From assembly GCA_022579005.1 (NCBI GenBank), contig MU401490.1, forward strand, positions 183,643 through 247,642: a DNA stretch of 64,000 nt, given 5' to 3'. Of the stretch, positions 46,201-59,503 are shown piece by piece. A program made the position numbers and the translations under genes. Origin of the DNA: Poronia punctata (Eukaryota; Ascomycota; Sordariomycetes; Xylariales; Xylariaceae). Numbering within the stretch: position 1 is the first letter of the stretch; each line of letters opens with the position of its first letter. Under the pieces are notes generated by a model. The model made no database searches. It was not told the origin of the DNA and saw only the letters and a program-made list of their open reading frames with translations.

Positions 46201-47835
46201 CTCCTCCTCCTCGTCATTACCATCTCTTTCCCATTCACCTTTTTCTCCCTCTGCCGTCTCTTCTACCGGTGATGACTCTGTGTTAATCGGCTTGCCCTGG
46301 GCAGTGTCATCAGTTACATTGAGAGCATCCGAATCATCTGGGACTGCTGCGGGGTGGCCGTCGGAAGGTCCGCGATCGTGTCTGTTCTCCAGCTTGGCCT
46401 TGATCTTCTTGTACCGACGTCGAATAGCTTGATCATGGTAAGCTAAAGCTCTGTAAGGCCGTATAAATACCATGGTATCTGCCCATAACACTCTGCCGCC
46501 GTCTTTAAAAACAGCGAGCAAGTTTCGGCGTATAGATGGTGAGTTAATGCGGATGCGTTCTGGCATGGTTGGTTCCTCAGAGGCAAGCTCAAGTTTGGAT
46601 GCCGTCTTCCTTTCCTGCGCTTGTATCTCGGCCTTCTGGCTACGCATGGTCGGCAATAGCCCGAAAGTTTTAAACTTGATTATTGGTTCGCCGATCAGAA
46701 CGTCGATCGCACCAGAACTCCATTTCTCTGCTCGTAGAGCCTTGAACTTGGACCAGGGCGCCCGAATCAACTTGGACCCTGCAGGCGCACCTTTGGCGAC
46801 CTTTGTGGCCGTCTCTCGACTCTCTCCTATTGGAAGATGAGTAGCAGCAATGCCATGAATGTCTGCAGGTGGGTCATACCATGTCATCAATGGGGGTACC
46901 CATGTCATGCCTTGGTGTACTGATGTCATAGTATGCCCTTGCATTAATGTGACAGAATCGGCCGTGTCCTCCGAGTCGGAAATAGGAGGATCATCTTGTT
47001 TTCCTTGATCTTTGGCCTCCGAGTCGGAGATAGGAGGATCATCTTGCTTTCCTTGATCTTTGGGCTCAGGGACACCGTACCCAGGAAGATGGCCTCGCAT
47101 ATCCCTGGCCTGCTCCAGTTGCGCTTTTCTTGTGCGTCGCCTATGCCGCGCAAGTTGTCTTTCCTCGAATTCTCGCTCGATGTATTCCTTCTCCCTGTGG
47201 TAAGCGGCAGTTGCCATCATGATTCGACTTTGAAGTCCGTCGCGCTCATAGCCCGTGTCATCTGTGTCGTCCGAGTCGGTGTCATCCATTTGCAGGGCCA
47301 TTTCAAGTTGAACATAGGTGCCCATCTTCTGCTCCCACTGCTGTCGTAGCTTGAACAGCTTGACATTGTAGGCAAAGTCTTCATTGGCATTATGTTGGGA
47401 AGGATCATGGTCATATCTGTGTCCCAGTTTCTGCCTCAACTGGAATGGATCGGCCGCGACAAGCCCAGCTTTTCGTTGTTTTGCCTCTAATCTCCATGCT
47501 CGCATCTCTTCTTCCATGCCCAGCTTCGCTCTTGCACGCTCCCATTCGGTCTCCAGAGTCTCCTTATCCAAAACTGGTCGAGACTTTCTCTCCCGAGGCT
47601 TTTCTGCCAAACCTGGCCGAGCGTTTTTCTCAAATTCCGACAACTGACGTTGGAGGAGCTTCATCTCCTCTACGAGCTTCAGGGTCAAAGAAGTGCTATC
47701 TGCAACCAGACCCTCAGAGTCGCTGCCCATGATAGCAGGACTCTGGGGCTTATCATCAGCGACCATGGCATTCACACGCGGGGAGTTCGCAGTCGTGTCA
47801 TCTGTGGTTTCCGACAGGATGTACCGGGAATCCAT
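43230..47835 (-). CDS. Large AAA-family ATPase with DUF7025-like region
   Basis: Exons 47835-45210, 45137-44919, 44826-44767, 44712-44665, 44600-44445 and 44380-43230, 1419 residues. The N-terminal 300 residues are coiled-coil-like and highly charged. Residues about 570-700 hold the region found before the ATPase in many fungal proteins (FSDLWYLFQPGSLVIGND, VDFDGRRLGPVSKFIQIP), which I take as DUF7025. The AAA core has Walker A GAPGVGKT (958-965), Walker B LLLDEAD (1012-1018) and LFLTTNRVGDFDEAFASRIH (sensor 1 and arginine finger). The last 250 residues are Gln/His/Pro-rich and disordered. A 48-bp coding duplication and a poly-Glu run lie in the N-terminal half. Intron 3 uses an AAG acceptor. 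Targets are unknown; the family is expanded in filamentous fungi. Confidence 0.9.
46971..47066 (-). repeat. Two tandem 48-bp coding repeats in the AAA ATPase gene
   Basis: Two head-to-tail copies, 46971-47018 and 47019-47066, code for DSEAKDQGKQDDPPIS (second with EPKDQ at its edge). They differ at a few bases only, so the duplication is recent or kept homogeneous. Confidence 0.9.
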
Positions 47836-48542
47836 AGCCAGACGCTTCAAAATGATAAAACTAGTTTGTGAAGTAGACGATGCAGAAAGACGAGAAGATA
47901 GAGTTTAGACAATCCCGTCCAGAGCATCAAGGACGTAAGGTAAAAACGCAGATGAGATTCCGAAACACGCAGTTCAGCAGAAGAAAGGACTCGGGGCCGC
48001 CGTGATCACTGATGATTGTTCCTTCTCCAACCCCACGTTTGGGGGCCACGGAGAATGCCAAGCTCCAGCCTTCAGGCTCCGACGAAAACCCTGCTGTATG
48101 GAAGTAATCATGCCCAATTCGGCTGGCACCACACCACTTGCATTTCTTCTTTTTTTCCAGTAGAAGGAGGGGATAACCGGATAAGCACTTCAAACCGCGA
48201 GTGCCATCGAATCACGATTCACACAGGAGGCCACTTCCTCTTGAGCGTCGAATCATATGGGAGGTCACTTCCTCTTGCGCATTGAGAGGGGCAACGCTTT
48301 CCAATAATCTTGGGCGACCCCTTACGTTTCCCCAAGGTGGCATTAGGGTGGGTTCTTAAGTGGATGGCAGGCTTATAGGCGCGGCCTCCGTGTCCAGGCT
48401 GGATGATTTGACAAGCCCGTCTTTCCTACTCCTTCCACCGCAGGACAAGATCTAGGCCGGCGCCAAAGTTTTGGGATCAAGGCTACGACAGAAAACAACG
48501 CTTGCGCTCACTTGATCTCATCCGACTGCCACATCTCCCAAG
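47836..48542. promoter_or_regulatory. Shared divergent region between AAA ATPase and STAND-like genes
   Basis: About 0.7 kb between two start codons pointing apart. A partly repeated CACTTCCTCTTG word occurs near 48231-48242 and 48266-48277. Co-regulation is only suggested by the layout. Confidence 0.4.
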
Positions 48543-50820
48543 ATGATTGGCCTCGAAGATGGATCCCGAACAAGGCAAAGTCACGCTTTGGCAGTGGGAT
48601 TTGCTGAGAATAAACTCGCAGAGTTTCATCCCTACTTTGAGAACATGACCGCAGGTCATCAACAATCCTCACACTACCCGTACTACCCACGAGGGGAAGG
48701 CTCGAGGATATTGCGACATGGACCTAGGGAGGTAGCTGCGTCGCTTTCTACCCCTGGGCTGGTAGACCAAACAGCAAAATTAGAATCGGCTGCTCCAGGT
48801 CGCACGCCTGACGCCAGGACGGAAAAGGATGTCTTTAAGGTCATGAAATCCTGGGACAAGATCTTTCCCTTGGCCATGGAAGAATTTCTAGGCATGCAGG
48901 AGGTGAAAACGAAAGCGCCCAAGGAATCCAAGTCGGCGTATGATATACGGAACGGCCACACCTGGGCTGACGTGTACGATAAACTCGAGAGCGCTCGAAA
49001 GTATTACACCAAGCAGACTGGCATTGACGGTCGGATTTGGCGGGTTTGGAGATGGACAGCTGATCATATGGTTGAGCCGGCGCGCCTGGCCACCAAGGTA
49101 GGCGGGAGCATTGGTATTGTTTCTCCCGTCTTTGCAGGTGTGCAGATCATTCTAGAGGCCGTGCAAAAGGGTGCCGAAGTAAGAAAAAAGACTCTAGATG
49201 CATTTGATGACCTCGAAGATCTTTTTTCCGACGTTGAGTTGTTCATGGAGGCATTCCCTGAGGAAGAGCCCATTCTGAAGCGAGCGGTGGGGTTGGTCGC
49301 AAGCGTCCTCCTCGCCGTCGAGAGGGTTATAACGTTCTTCACTAGGTCTGGCTGTGAGTCGCAATCCCCATATCTCAGACATCGTTTGTAACTCATATAT
49401 TGCTAGTGACACGTGGTCTGACAGCGTTGATTAAGGGGGAGAACCATGAGAAGCCGCTCCTTGAGAGCCTCACTACTATTACTTCTCGGAGTGAGAAACT
49501 GATGGAACAGGCGTCGAAAAGCCATATACGTGACTTCTCTCGATGTTAGCAAGCACGCTTATATCCGTTTCTTTTACAGCATTTCACTAATATGAACTAA
49601 ACCCCAAGATTCCCAAGCTACCTTACTCCGCCTCGAGCATATCATGAACAAGAATTCTGATATGGACGCCACACTTGCCTTATTAATGGACAAGGCCGAG
49701 GAAGCAATGGAATTCAATCGACGACAAGAAGGTTAGGTACCGCGGTCATTTAAAGACATATCAACAAGTATTACCGTTAGGGTTCAGGACTAATGGTTTA
49801 CTCCTAGTACGAATGTTGCGTCTCGACGATTATATCCGGCGCAACACCCCGGCTCTGCCGAACCCGACCGAGCCCCCCCTTTCGCTTCACAATCCCCCCC
49901 AGCTGGAAACGCAGTATATCAACCAAGAAACTCTCTGGCGCTTGTTGGATATAATGGACATTGATACAGCTGACATGGAAATGATTGAGGGAAAAAGGAA
50001 TCAGCTGCCTCTTCAAGACCGGGTACGGACAGAGCAAATTGTCCACAACCAGACATTCCAGGAATGGATCATATCACCGACATCTGCCAAGTTGATGATA
50101 TACAGCAATTTTCCGGGCATCATGATGGAAATATCTGCCCTGTCGCTTTTCTGCACAAAAATAGCAAAGGCATTCAGGTCACGAGAGCGATACGTGTGCC
50201 TCGTATGGTTCTGTGGCTCTCACCTGGGATACGATGAGGACTTGGATCCCGACTGGAGCGACTCGGAGAGCGATCTCGATGATGATGTCGACTTGATATA
50301 TGACCAGGAAGATGCCTACAGTCCCGAGATCAAACAAGGAGTAATCAAGCGGATGATGCGAAGCCTGATTGCCCAGCTGTTGTGTGATTATGACTTCGGC
50401 CCCATGCATCTCTTGCCTCCGGGTGTTGACCCAGATGTTATTGCGGAACGCCATAGCCTGGCACAGCTGAGGTGTCTATTTCGTTGGTTAGTGCGGCTGC
50501 TGCCCGAGGAGGTTACGCTTGTTCATCTAGTGGACGGCATTGTCTTTTACGAGCGTGAAGAGTTCGAAGATCCTATGCTTGATGTATTAGGTGATATACT
50601 CGAGCTTACGTTATCTAATGATGTGTTGGCGACGACAAAGGTCTTGGTGACAAGTCCACGGCCCACGTCTACAGTCAGGGTTGGATTTGAGGGCGAAGAT
50701 ATTCGCACGAATGGTGCCCGAGTGATCAAGGACTCGATAATTTCCATAGACTCGATAACTGCGGCGCATATGGATATTAGTGAGGAAAGAGTCAATAGGA
50801 ACTTGGGAGATCATGTATGA
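48543..50820 (+). CDS. STAND-like protein with N-terminal helical domain and P-loop-like region lacking Walker A
   Basis: Exons 48543-49353, 49407-49529, 49609-49731 and 49808-50820, 689 residues. After a disordered N-terminus, residues about 95-270 form a helical domain (DVYDKLESARKYY, VSPVFAGVQIILEAVQKGAEVRKK in two parts, FDDLEDLFSDVELFMEAFP). It resembles the N-terminal domain of fungal STAND/NLR-like proteins (DUF7708 type). The C-terminal half aligns in outline with the NTPase region of that group: CLVWFCGSH, a VIKRMMRSLIAQLL stretch and Walker-B-like VHLVDGIVFYE. Where a Walker A would be expected there is only LMIYSNFPGIMMEISALS. No repeat domain follows. An internal ATG at 48645 is an alternative start. 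The last exon ends 265 bp before the AT-rich block. A role in non-self recognition is inference. Confidence 0.78.
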
Positions 50821-52947
50821 GGAGTCAAAGTTTGGATTAAGTAAGTCCGGGAGCTGTATATCGAAGGAATCTGTATGGGTAGGAATAAATAACAAAATCA
50901 ACGTCCTTCGGGATACCAAGTCAACTCAATCAAACTACTTGGTACAGGTCGGTTACACTTTGACATCTCTATAGCTGCACACATGGTAGGGTTGAGCTAG
51001 TACTGCTAAAATGAAGCCATCGCGAACCTCCCTAACCGTACCCCCAACCTTCCTTCTAATTTTATTTTCTGTTTTCGGAATCCTCGGCTCTAATTAGCTA
51101 ATTAACTAAAAGGACCTAATTTTTGCAAATCTTTACACTTTAATTAGCTTACGTTAGTATATAGCAAAATTTGCTAATAACAAGATTATAAACGCTATAG
51201 TACCTAGCTACTGTTTTTAAGCTGCAGTTTACTAAGTAAACAAAGCTTGCTACTTTATTTATAGTAAACTTATAATATAAAAAAGTAAAAATTAATAGCA
51301 ATTTTTTATTTTTAAAAATAACGTTTAAAAAAGACGCTATACTTTAAAATATTACTTTTTAAAATATAATAGTAAAGCATTTTATAAAAGCTTAGCGCTT
51401 TATTAAAATATAAAAAAAAGTTTTTATAAAGCTAATTAATGCTTTAAATAAATTTGCAACTTTATTTAATAAGCTTAACTAGGTAATATAAAAATAAGTA
51501 GCTTAAAACTTTACTAAAAAGGTTAGCTACTACTTAAATATAATAGTATTTATATATACTATAAAACTAATAATATTACTTAAGCGTTTATAATTAATTT
51601 ATTATAACAAAGCTTTAATAAAAGCTTTTAAATTAACTAAATTTTATACTACTATAGCTTGTTTTATTTTATTAGCTAGCAATATAGTACTTTAAAAAGC
51701 AGCAAAGCCTACTAGATTTTTTATTTTTATAGCGTTTTTTAAAGCTTACTTAAAGCTATTAAATATTAAAAATTTTAAAATTTTAGTTAAAGTTACTTTT
51801 AAAAAACTAATTTATTAAAAAAAGCTTTATATAACTTATATAGCTTTTATTAAAAAATTAAAAATCTAGCTTATAAAAATTATTAACTTTTAATATACTT
51901 AAACTAAATAAGCAATTAAAATAATTAGCTTTATTATTTATAATAAGCTTATAAGTAATAAGTAAAAAGCTATTATTATAAAAGCCTTAGTAGTAAAAAA
52001 AATTAAACTATTAAAAAAGTAAATTATATATATTATTAGCAGCGTACTTATATTTTTTTTTAATATTATATAGTAATAATTAGTAAATATAACTATTAAA
52101 TTAGTTAAAAAAAAAGTAAAAGTATAAATAAAGTATAATTTAGTAAACGCGCACCTTTTATATAAAAATGTTAACGTTATTATTATTATATAAAACTAAA
52201 TTATATTTTTTAAGTACTTAGTAAAAAGCTTTTAGCTATTTTTAACTAGCTAGCTAGCTAAGCAAATTAATAAAAAGCTTTTTATTATTAAGTATAAAAA
52301 ATAAAGCTTAGGTTGTTAAAAGTTTTATTTAGCTTAGCACTGCTTTAAAGCGTATTATTACTATAATTATAATAATAAACTAAATAAATATAAACTAAGT
52401 AAGTATAAAAAACTACTATGCTATATAAATTGCTTTAAGCTTTACTAAGCTAGCTACTTAAATTACCTTGCTAAGCTAAAAAAAGTAAGCTAATAAGTAA
52501 TAGTGCTATTAAAAAAGTAGCTAGCTATAATATAAAAAGCTAATAATAAATAATATAAAAATAAAAATAAGCTATTTATAGCAATAGTAAACTTAGTAAA
52601 CCTAGTATTTTTTAATTTAAATAAAAGTATTAATATTAATATAAAATAGCTTAAGCTTGCTTAGGTTATTAAGCAAAAAAAAGCAGCGTTAGTAAACGCT
52701 TAAGTGCTTGCTGCTTTTTTTATAAGCTAATACTAAGCTTTAAAAAAAAACAATAACTAAAATAAAATAAATATAATAATAAAAATCCTAGCTAAAAAGT
52801 AAAACAATAATAAAGTATTATAAAAAACTAGCTTAAAAAAAATAAACTTTTTAAACGCTTAAAAAAGCTAAAATAATAAAAACAGCAAAAGTAATGCTAG
52901 CACTACTATAATAGTTATAAAAATAAAAGTAGTTATAAATAAAGTTA

Positions 52948-53194
52948 TAGTTATAGATTGGTTAATAGCAGTATAGCTAATTAGGTGGCTTATAGCTATT
53001 ACCTTTTTTAAATAGTAAATATAAGGGCTTGCACCTGCAAACAGCTGCAGCCCTACTAGTTAGTGCATATATAGGTTTGCACCTTTAACAAGAGCTTAAA
53101 GGCTTTTTTTTTTTTTTCTCTTTACTTTAAGATTTTTAGCAATAAATTAAGTTACCTTTAAGAGCCTTGCTTTCTTTATAACTTAATTATAACA
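52948..53194 (+). repeat. 5' LTR of the gypsy element
   Basis: Aligns without gaps to the copy at 59504-59750; by eye about 25 differences, all C/T or G/A. It contains the least decayed island of the block (CACCTGCAAACAGCTGCAGC). It ends in ATAACA. Start is uncertain by 1-2 bases. Confidence 0.88.
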
Positions 53195-56100
53195 ATTTTA
53201 AAGTTATTAACACTAGTTAAAAAACGTAATATTTTAACTTAATAATTTAACTTAATTAAAATTAACTTAACCTAGCAATATTACGTTAGTAGCGCTACTA
53301 AAAACTAATATTTTAGCTACTAATTAATTATAGCTTAAAAAAACAAAGAACGTGCAAAAATGCGCGTAGCTATAAAGCAACAAGCTTTAGCTAAAATACT
53401 ATATTAAAATAATAACTTTATAAAAACTATTTTTAAAACAAACAAGATTTTTTAAACAAAAGCTTGTAAACAATCTATTATACTTCTTTACTTGTTTTTA
53501 AAAACAAAAAGCAAGACTTTAAGTTATATTGCTAAAAAATTTAATAATAAAAATACTTTAAAAACCTTAATAAAATAAGCTTAAGTATTTAACTAACGTA
53601 TAGCTAAAAATACTTTTAAAAAAATATACTATATATAAATAATTAAAAAATTTTACTAAAAAACCTATAAGCTAGTAAAAGCTTTTGCTAAGCTATACAT
53701 TAAAAAAACTAATAAACTTAGCTTTTTATTTATAGCGCTTATAAAAAATAAAAAAAAAGCTATTTTTAATTTTAATAATACTATAAATATTAAAGCCTTT
53801 AATAACCTAATAAGATTTTACTTTAAAGTAATTTTTTAAAAATTAAAAATTTAAGCTTTAATATTAATAGCATACTAAGTATAAAAAAACACTATATATT
53901 GCTTACTTACTATTAGCTAACAAACTATAATAAACTTAGTTTAATAAGCATAATACCTAGCTTACTTTAGTTTAAAAAAAACTACTAAGTTAAAAGCTAA
54001 AATATAACGTTTATAAAAACAAAAAAAAAATTAAATGCGTAGTTAAAATAAAGCTGCACCTTTACTAATTACAAATTAAAACAAAATCGTAAAACGTATA
54101 ACTTTAAAGCTAGCAAAAGCTTATAATAAAATTAACTGCTTAAAAAACTAAATAATTAACGCTAATTAATAGGTAGTAGATCTACTAGCTTGCAATAAAT
54201 TAATATTTTAAAATAACGTTTTTTTATTTACCTTTTTTACGCAACCTTATAAATTTGCAAAAATTAAAGTATTTACATTTTATAATAATAAAGAAAAAAA
54301 TAAGGTTACATTTAAAGTATAGCTATACTATATGCATAATTGCCTTAAAGCTAATAAAAATTAGTTTATTAATAACTAAGCTAGACTAGCTAATATTAAG
54401 GCTTACTTAAAAAGCTTTATAGCTAAAAACTTTTAGCTATATTTGCAAAACAATTACTTAAATATAATAAATACGCTTATAAAGCTTTTAAACTACTTAA
54501 AAAGCAAGTATAAAAACGTTAACTAAAAACAAAACGTTAAAATTAAATATTAAAAATTAAAAATAAAAAGTCTTACTAATTATTAAACTTTTAAAAACAA
54601 CTTTATACGTTTAGCAAGTAAACAATAAATTTTTTATACTAAATAAAAAAAAAAGTTTTATAATAAACTTATAGCTTATTTATAATATAAAATTATATTT
54701 TAATACTTTAACAATATTATTAATTTTAATATATTTATTTAATACTATATGCAAGTAGTTTATACCTTTTAATAAGAAAATAAACGCAAAATAGTACAAA
54801 AACTTGCTAATAATTTTTGTTTTAATATAGTTAAACTAGCACAGCTTAATACTAAAAAAATAAATATAGTTATAAAAAGCTATATTAGCAATGCTAAACT
54901 ATATAATAATAGCTAACTTAGCTAATAAGTTTTTTTAAAATAATAACTTAAGCTTTTTGCTAAAAAAATAAAAACCTTAATTATTAAAAGTTATTGCTTT
55001 AATTATAAAAGTTAAAAATATACTTTTTATAAGTATTTATAAAAAAAAAATAACTTTAACTAGTAAGCATGTATTTAAGCTATCTTGCTAGCTTATAGTT
55101 TTAATAACAATACTTTTTTTGCTAAAAAAAAAAAAGAAAAAAAATAAACTTTAAAAAAATAACTTTAAAATAAGTTAACTTTTACTTAAAAAAAGTATTA
55201 CTTAGTATTAGTATAAATAAAAAATTAAGTATAGTAAATAAGTATATAAAAAAAAACCTTTTTATATTTAGCTATATACTATTAAATAATAAATTTTCTT
55301 TATAAACTAACAACGTTTTAAGTAATATAAAAGCTAATATATATATAGCTATAAACACGTTTTTAGTAATAAAAATTAAAGCTAACTTTAACTTAGTTAT
55401 TATTATAAACTTTAATTACTAAATAGCAACAAAATTTAATAGTAAAAGTTGCTAAAAAATATATAAAATACTTATAATTATATTTTAAATAAACTAATAA
55501 ATATTTAAAAAAGTTTTTTTAATAGTTTTATATATATAATATAATATAATATTAAGCAAGCTATAGTTTACTAAGTATAAAGTATTACTAGATTATAAAA
55601 ACTACTAGCTACTATTTTTAAAAACTTTATTAGCAAAATTTAAATGCTTATTAAATAAAAACACTTAAACGCAAATACTTAAAAAAATAAGCTTTAAACT
55701 TTTAGCTAATAATACTATATTAGCTTTTATAAAAAAAATTTTTTGCTACTATACTTATTTTAACCTAATAAAAGTTAATCTTTAAAAAATAAAAAAAGCT
55801 TTAATAGTAAAAGAAAACCTACTTAAAAAAACATAAAAAATATAAAGTATTTTTAACAAATAGTTATTTAATATATAAAAACTATATTAAATAAAAAAAA
55901 ATAGTATATTTTAGTATAAAAAAAAACTAATAGTTAAACTTTACTTACTTATAGCTTTATTATTTTAGCATATAGTTTAAGTAAATTAATTAAAAAACAA
56001 AGTTAAAATAATTAGCATAAAAAAAATTAATATAGTTATAAACAAAAAACAAATTAAAAAGTTTTTTAATAAAAAAAGCAAAGAGCTAAAAAAGCAAGCT

Positions 56101-59100
56101 TTAAAAGTAATTTTTTTTAAATATTATAACTTACTATATACTTTTAGCAAAGTTAATTTAAATACCTTACTATTATATTAGCTTAAAGTAAACTATTAAA
56201 TTAAATTTTTAAAAAAAAAATTATTAAAAAATTTTAAGTATAGCTTATTATATAAAATATTGCTAAATAAGTTAAAAATAGTTAAAAAATACTTAGTAAA
56301 CTAGTTATAAAAAAGCTTTATTAAACTAAACAATGCTTTATAAGTATTTTTAGTTTTATTTATATTAAAACTATATAAAAAACTACGTTTTTATATTAAC
56401 TATTAAAAGCTAAACAATTTAATAAAAAAAAATTAATACCTTTTATTGCTAATTAAAAAAACTTTATTATATATATTTAAAGCAAAAATATTTATTAAAA
56501 TTAATATATAATAAGCGTTTTACTATATTTAAATAATACTAAAAACAAAAAACTTTATAACCTTTTAAACTTAATATAGTACATACTAATATAAAGTGTT
56601 GCTATTTAAGCTTATAAACAAACTATCTATATTTTAAAAATATATTAACAATACCTTATTTAATTACTTTAACTACTTTTATTGTACTTATATAAACAAT
56701 ATATTAATATACTTTATAACCTTAAAAAAACACTAAAAATATATAAAAAAAGTTTTACTATAGCTATAAAAAGCTAGTTTATAAGCTAATTTAAAAAAAT
56801 TAAAATTTTACGTTATAAAAACTAAATTTTTAAAATATATAATTAGTACTAAAAGCATAAGCGTTAACCTAAGTAAAATAAAAGTAGTTAAAAATTAAGC
56901 TGCGCTTATAACTATAAAAAAAATATAATCTTTTTTAAAATTTTATAACTTTTATAAAAAGTTTATATATAACTATAGCTATAAAGCAAAGTTATTTATA
57001 ACATTAACCTATAACAATACTTTTTTTATTTAAAGCAAAAAATGCAAAAAGGCCTTTTAAAAATTAAAAAAAATATTAATAGCAGCTTCTTTACTATAAC
57101 ACTATAACTATAACTTACTTATAAAAGTAAAAACTAACGCGTTAAACAAAGTAGCAGCTAAAATTTTAATATAGTTATACCTTAATAAAAAATAGCACTT
57201 ATTAGCTTTTTTTTAAAAAACTATAAGCAAAGCTAAACTTAATTATAAAATTTACAACAAAAAAATATTAGCAATAGTTTTAGCTATAAAAAAATAAAAA
57301 GCTAAACTTATTAGTTATTAATATAATAAACTATTTTTAGTTATTACTAACTATAAAGCATTAAAGTATTTTAGTACAAAATAACACTTTAACTTATAAT
57401 AAGCAAAATAGTTTACCTTTTTAGCAAAATATAACTTTATAATTATATATTGCTTAAAAAAAGAAAACATAGTTATAAACGCGCTATTTAAAAAATAAAA
57501 AAATATAATTTCTTAAAAAGTAAAAAAAAACTTATATAAGCACGCTACCTTTTTTTAACTAGTTATAACTAAATTTATATTAACATAAATAAAAAACATA
57601 ACTAAAATCTTATTTTTTAAACCTTAAAAAAAAGTAAAAGCTTTAAAAAGTTTTTAACTTATAAATAAAATCTTATAAAAAAATTAAAAAAACCTAGGTA
57701 TGCAAATTTATAAATAAAAAACAAAAGCTAAAATTAAAAACCTAAACAATAAAACAAATATAAATAATCTATAAAAACTAGAAAATAGTTTAACTATATA
57801 TAAAAAGAAACTAGTAGTACTAAATACCCTTTTTTTATAAACAAAATTAATAAAAAAAGCATACAAAAAAATATTAACAGTACACCTAAGTAAAAAAAAA
57901 ATACGCTGCTTAGTTATAAAAAAATATTAGTAGCTTTAACTAAAAAACAATTATAATAAATATATAGCAAATTGCTTATAATATTATCTAGCTAAAGTTT
58001 TTAAAAACAAAATACTAAGCAAACTAATACTATTACCAATTTTAAACCGTATTTAAAAACATATTATAATAAACTTTAAACAAATGCTAAAAAATAAGCA
58101 TAAATTTAATAACATAATAGTTATAGTAAACAAACTAAAAAAAAGGTTATAAACTATCTCTTATATAATAAAAATTATAGTATAGCAAGCAGCTTAACTA
58201 TACTATAAAAAACTATTTAAAGTATTTAAATTACTAGTTATAATTACTTTAAATTATAAACTTTAGTTTATCTTTGCTTTTATAAATAAAGTTGCTAAAA
58301 TTTTTAGCATTATATAAACTTTAGCTTTATTAAAGTACTATAAAACAATAAAGCAAGCTAAAATAATAAATAAGTACTTAAACTAAAAATTGCGCTTATA
58401 TATTAACTACTACTAAAATAATTAGTTAAAAAAAATACTTGCTATAAACTATATATAAGCTATAATACTATACAAGTTAACAAAGTTATTACTTTACAAA
58501 ATAAAAATAAGTTTTTTAATACTGCTATAATTTAACTAAAAAAACAAAATAGTAAATAATAAAATAAAAAACCTTTTATAAAAAAAACAAAAATTATACA
58601 CTAAAGTATAAAGCTAAATTTAAACTATTGCAAATTATATTAACATAGCTAAAAAAAACCTATAACGTATATAAAAACAAATAACTAAATAAGCAAACTA
58701 AAGCTATAAAAAACCTAACTTTAATATAAAAAACTTTATTTTTATACTAAAAAAATAATAAGTATAGCAAACTAACTAACTATTTAATAAGCTTAATTAC
58801 TTAATAACCTAATAAAAATTTTGCATTTTATTTTATAATAAAAATACTTATACGCTTAAAGTACTGCTTACTTAGTAAGTAACTAATAAATACTATACTA
58901 ACTAGTTACAAAAATACCTAAATAACTTATTACTAAGCTAAAAATTTAAAAACTTTAAAAGTAAAATAATTATATTATTAAGCAAAAAAAAGTTTATAGT
59001 AAAAAAAATATACATATTAAAGCTATACTATAAAAAACTTTAATATAAAGTAAATTAAAAAAAATAAAACATAAATAATAAATAATATTTTATAAAAAAC

Positions 59101-59503
59101 TTTAAAAACAGTGCAAAATTATTAAAAAAGTTTTATAAATAATACTTAAACATAGCTAGCTTGCTACTATACTTAGCTAAATAGCTTAAAGTAGCAGCTT
59201 ATAATAAGTTTAATAAACTATATATTAATAATAATAAAGTTGCATAATTTACGTTAAAAGTGCAAAAAATGCAAAAAAAAAACGTGTAAAAAGCTACTTT
59301 ACACAGTTAAACTACTATAATTAGTTATAAAAAAACTAGTACTATAGCGCAATAGTATAAAGGCCTAAACTGTTATAATAATAGTAAATACTTAAAACAA
59401 TCTTTTTTTAGCTAAAAAGCAACTAATTAAAAAAAACTTAAAAAACATTAGTTTAAACCTAAGCTATACTTTAAAACAAGTTATTTTTTTCTTTTAAAAA
59501 AAG

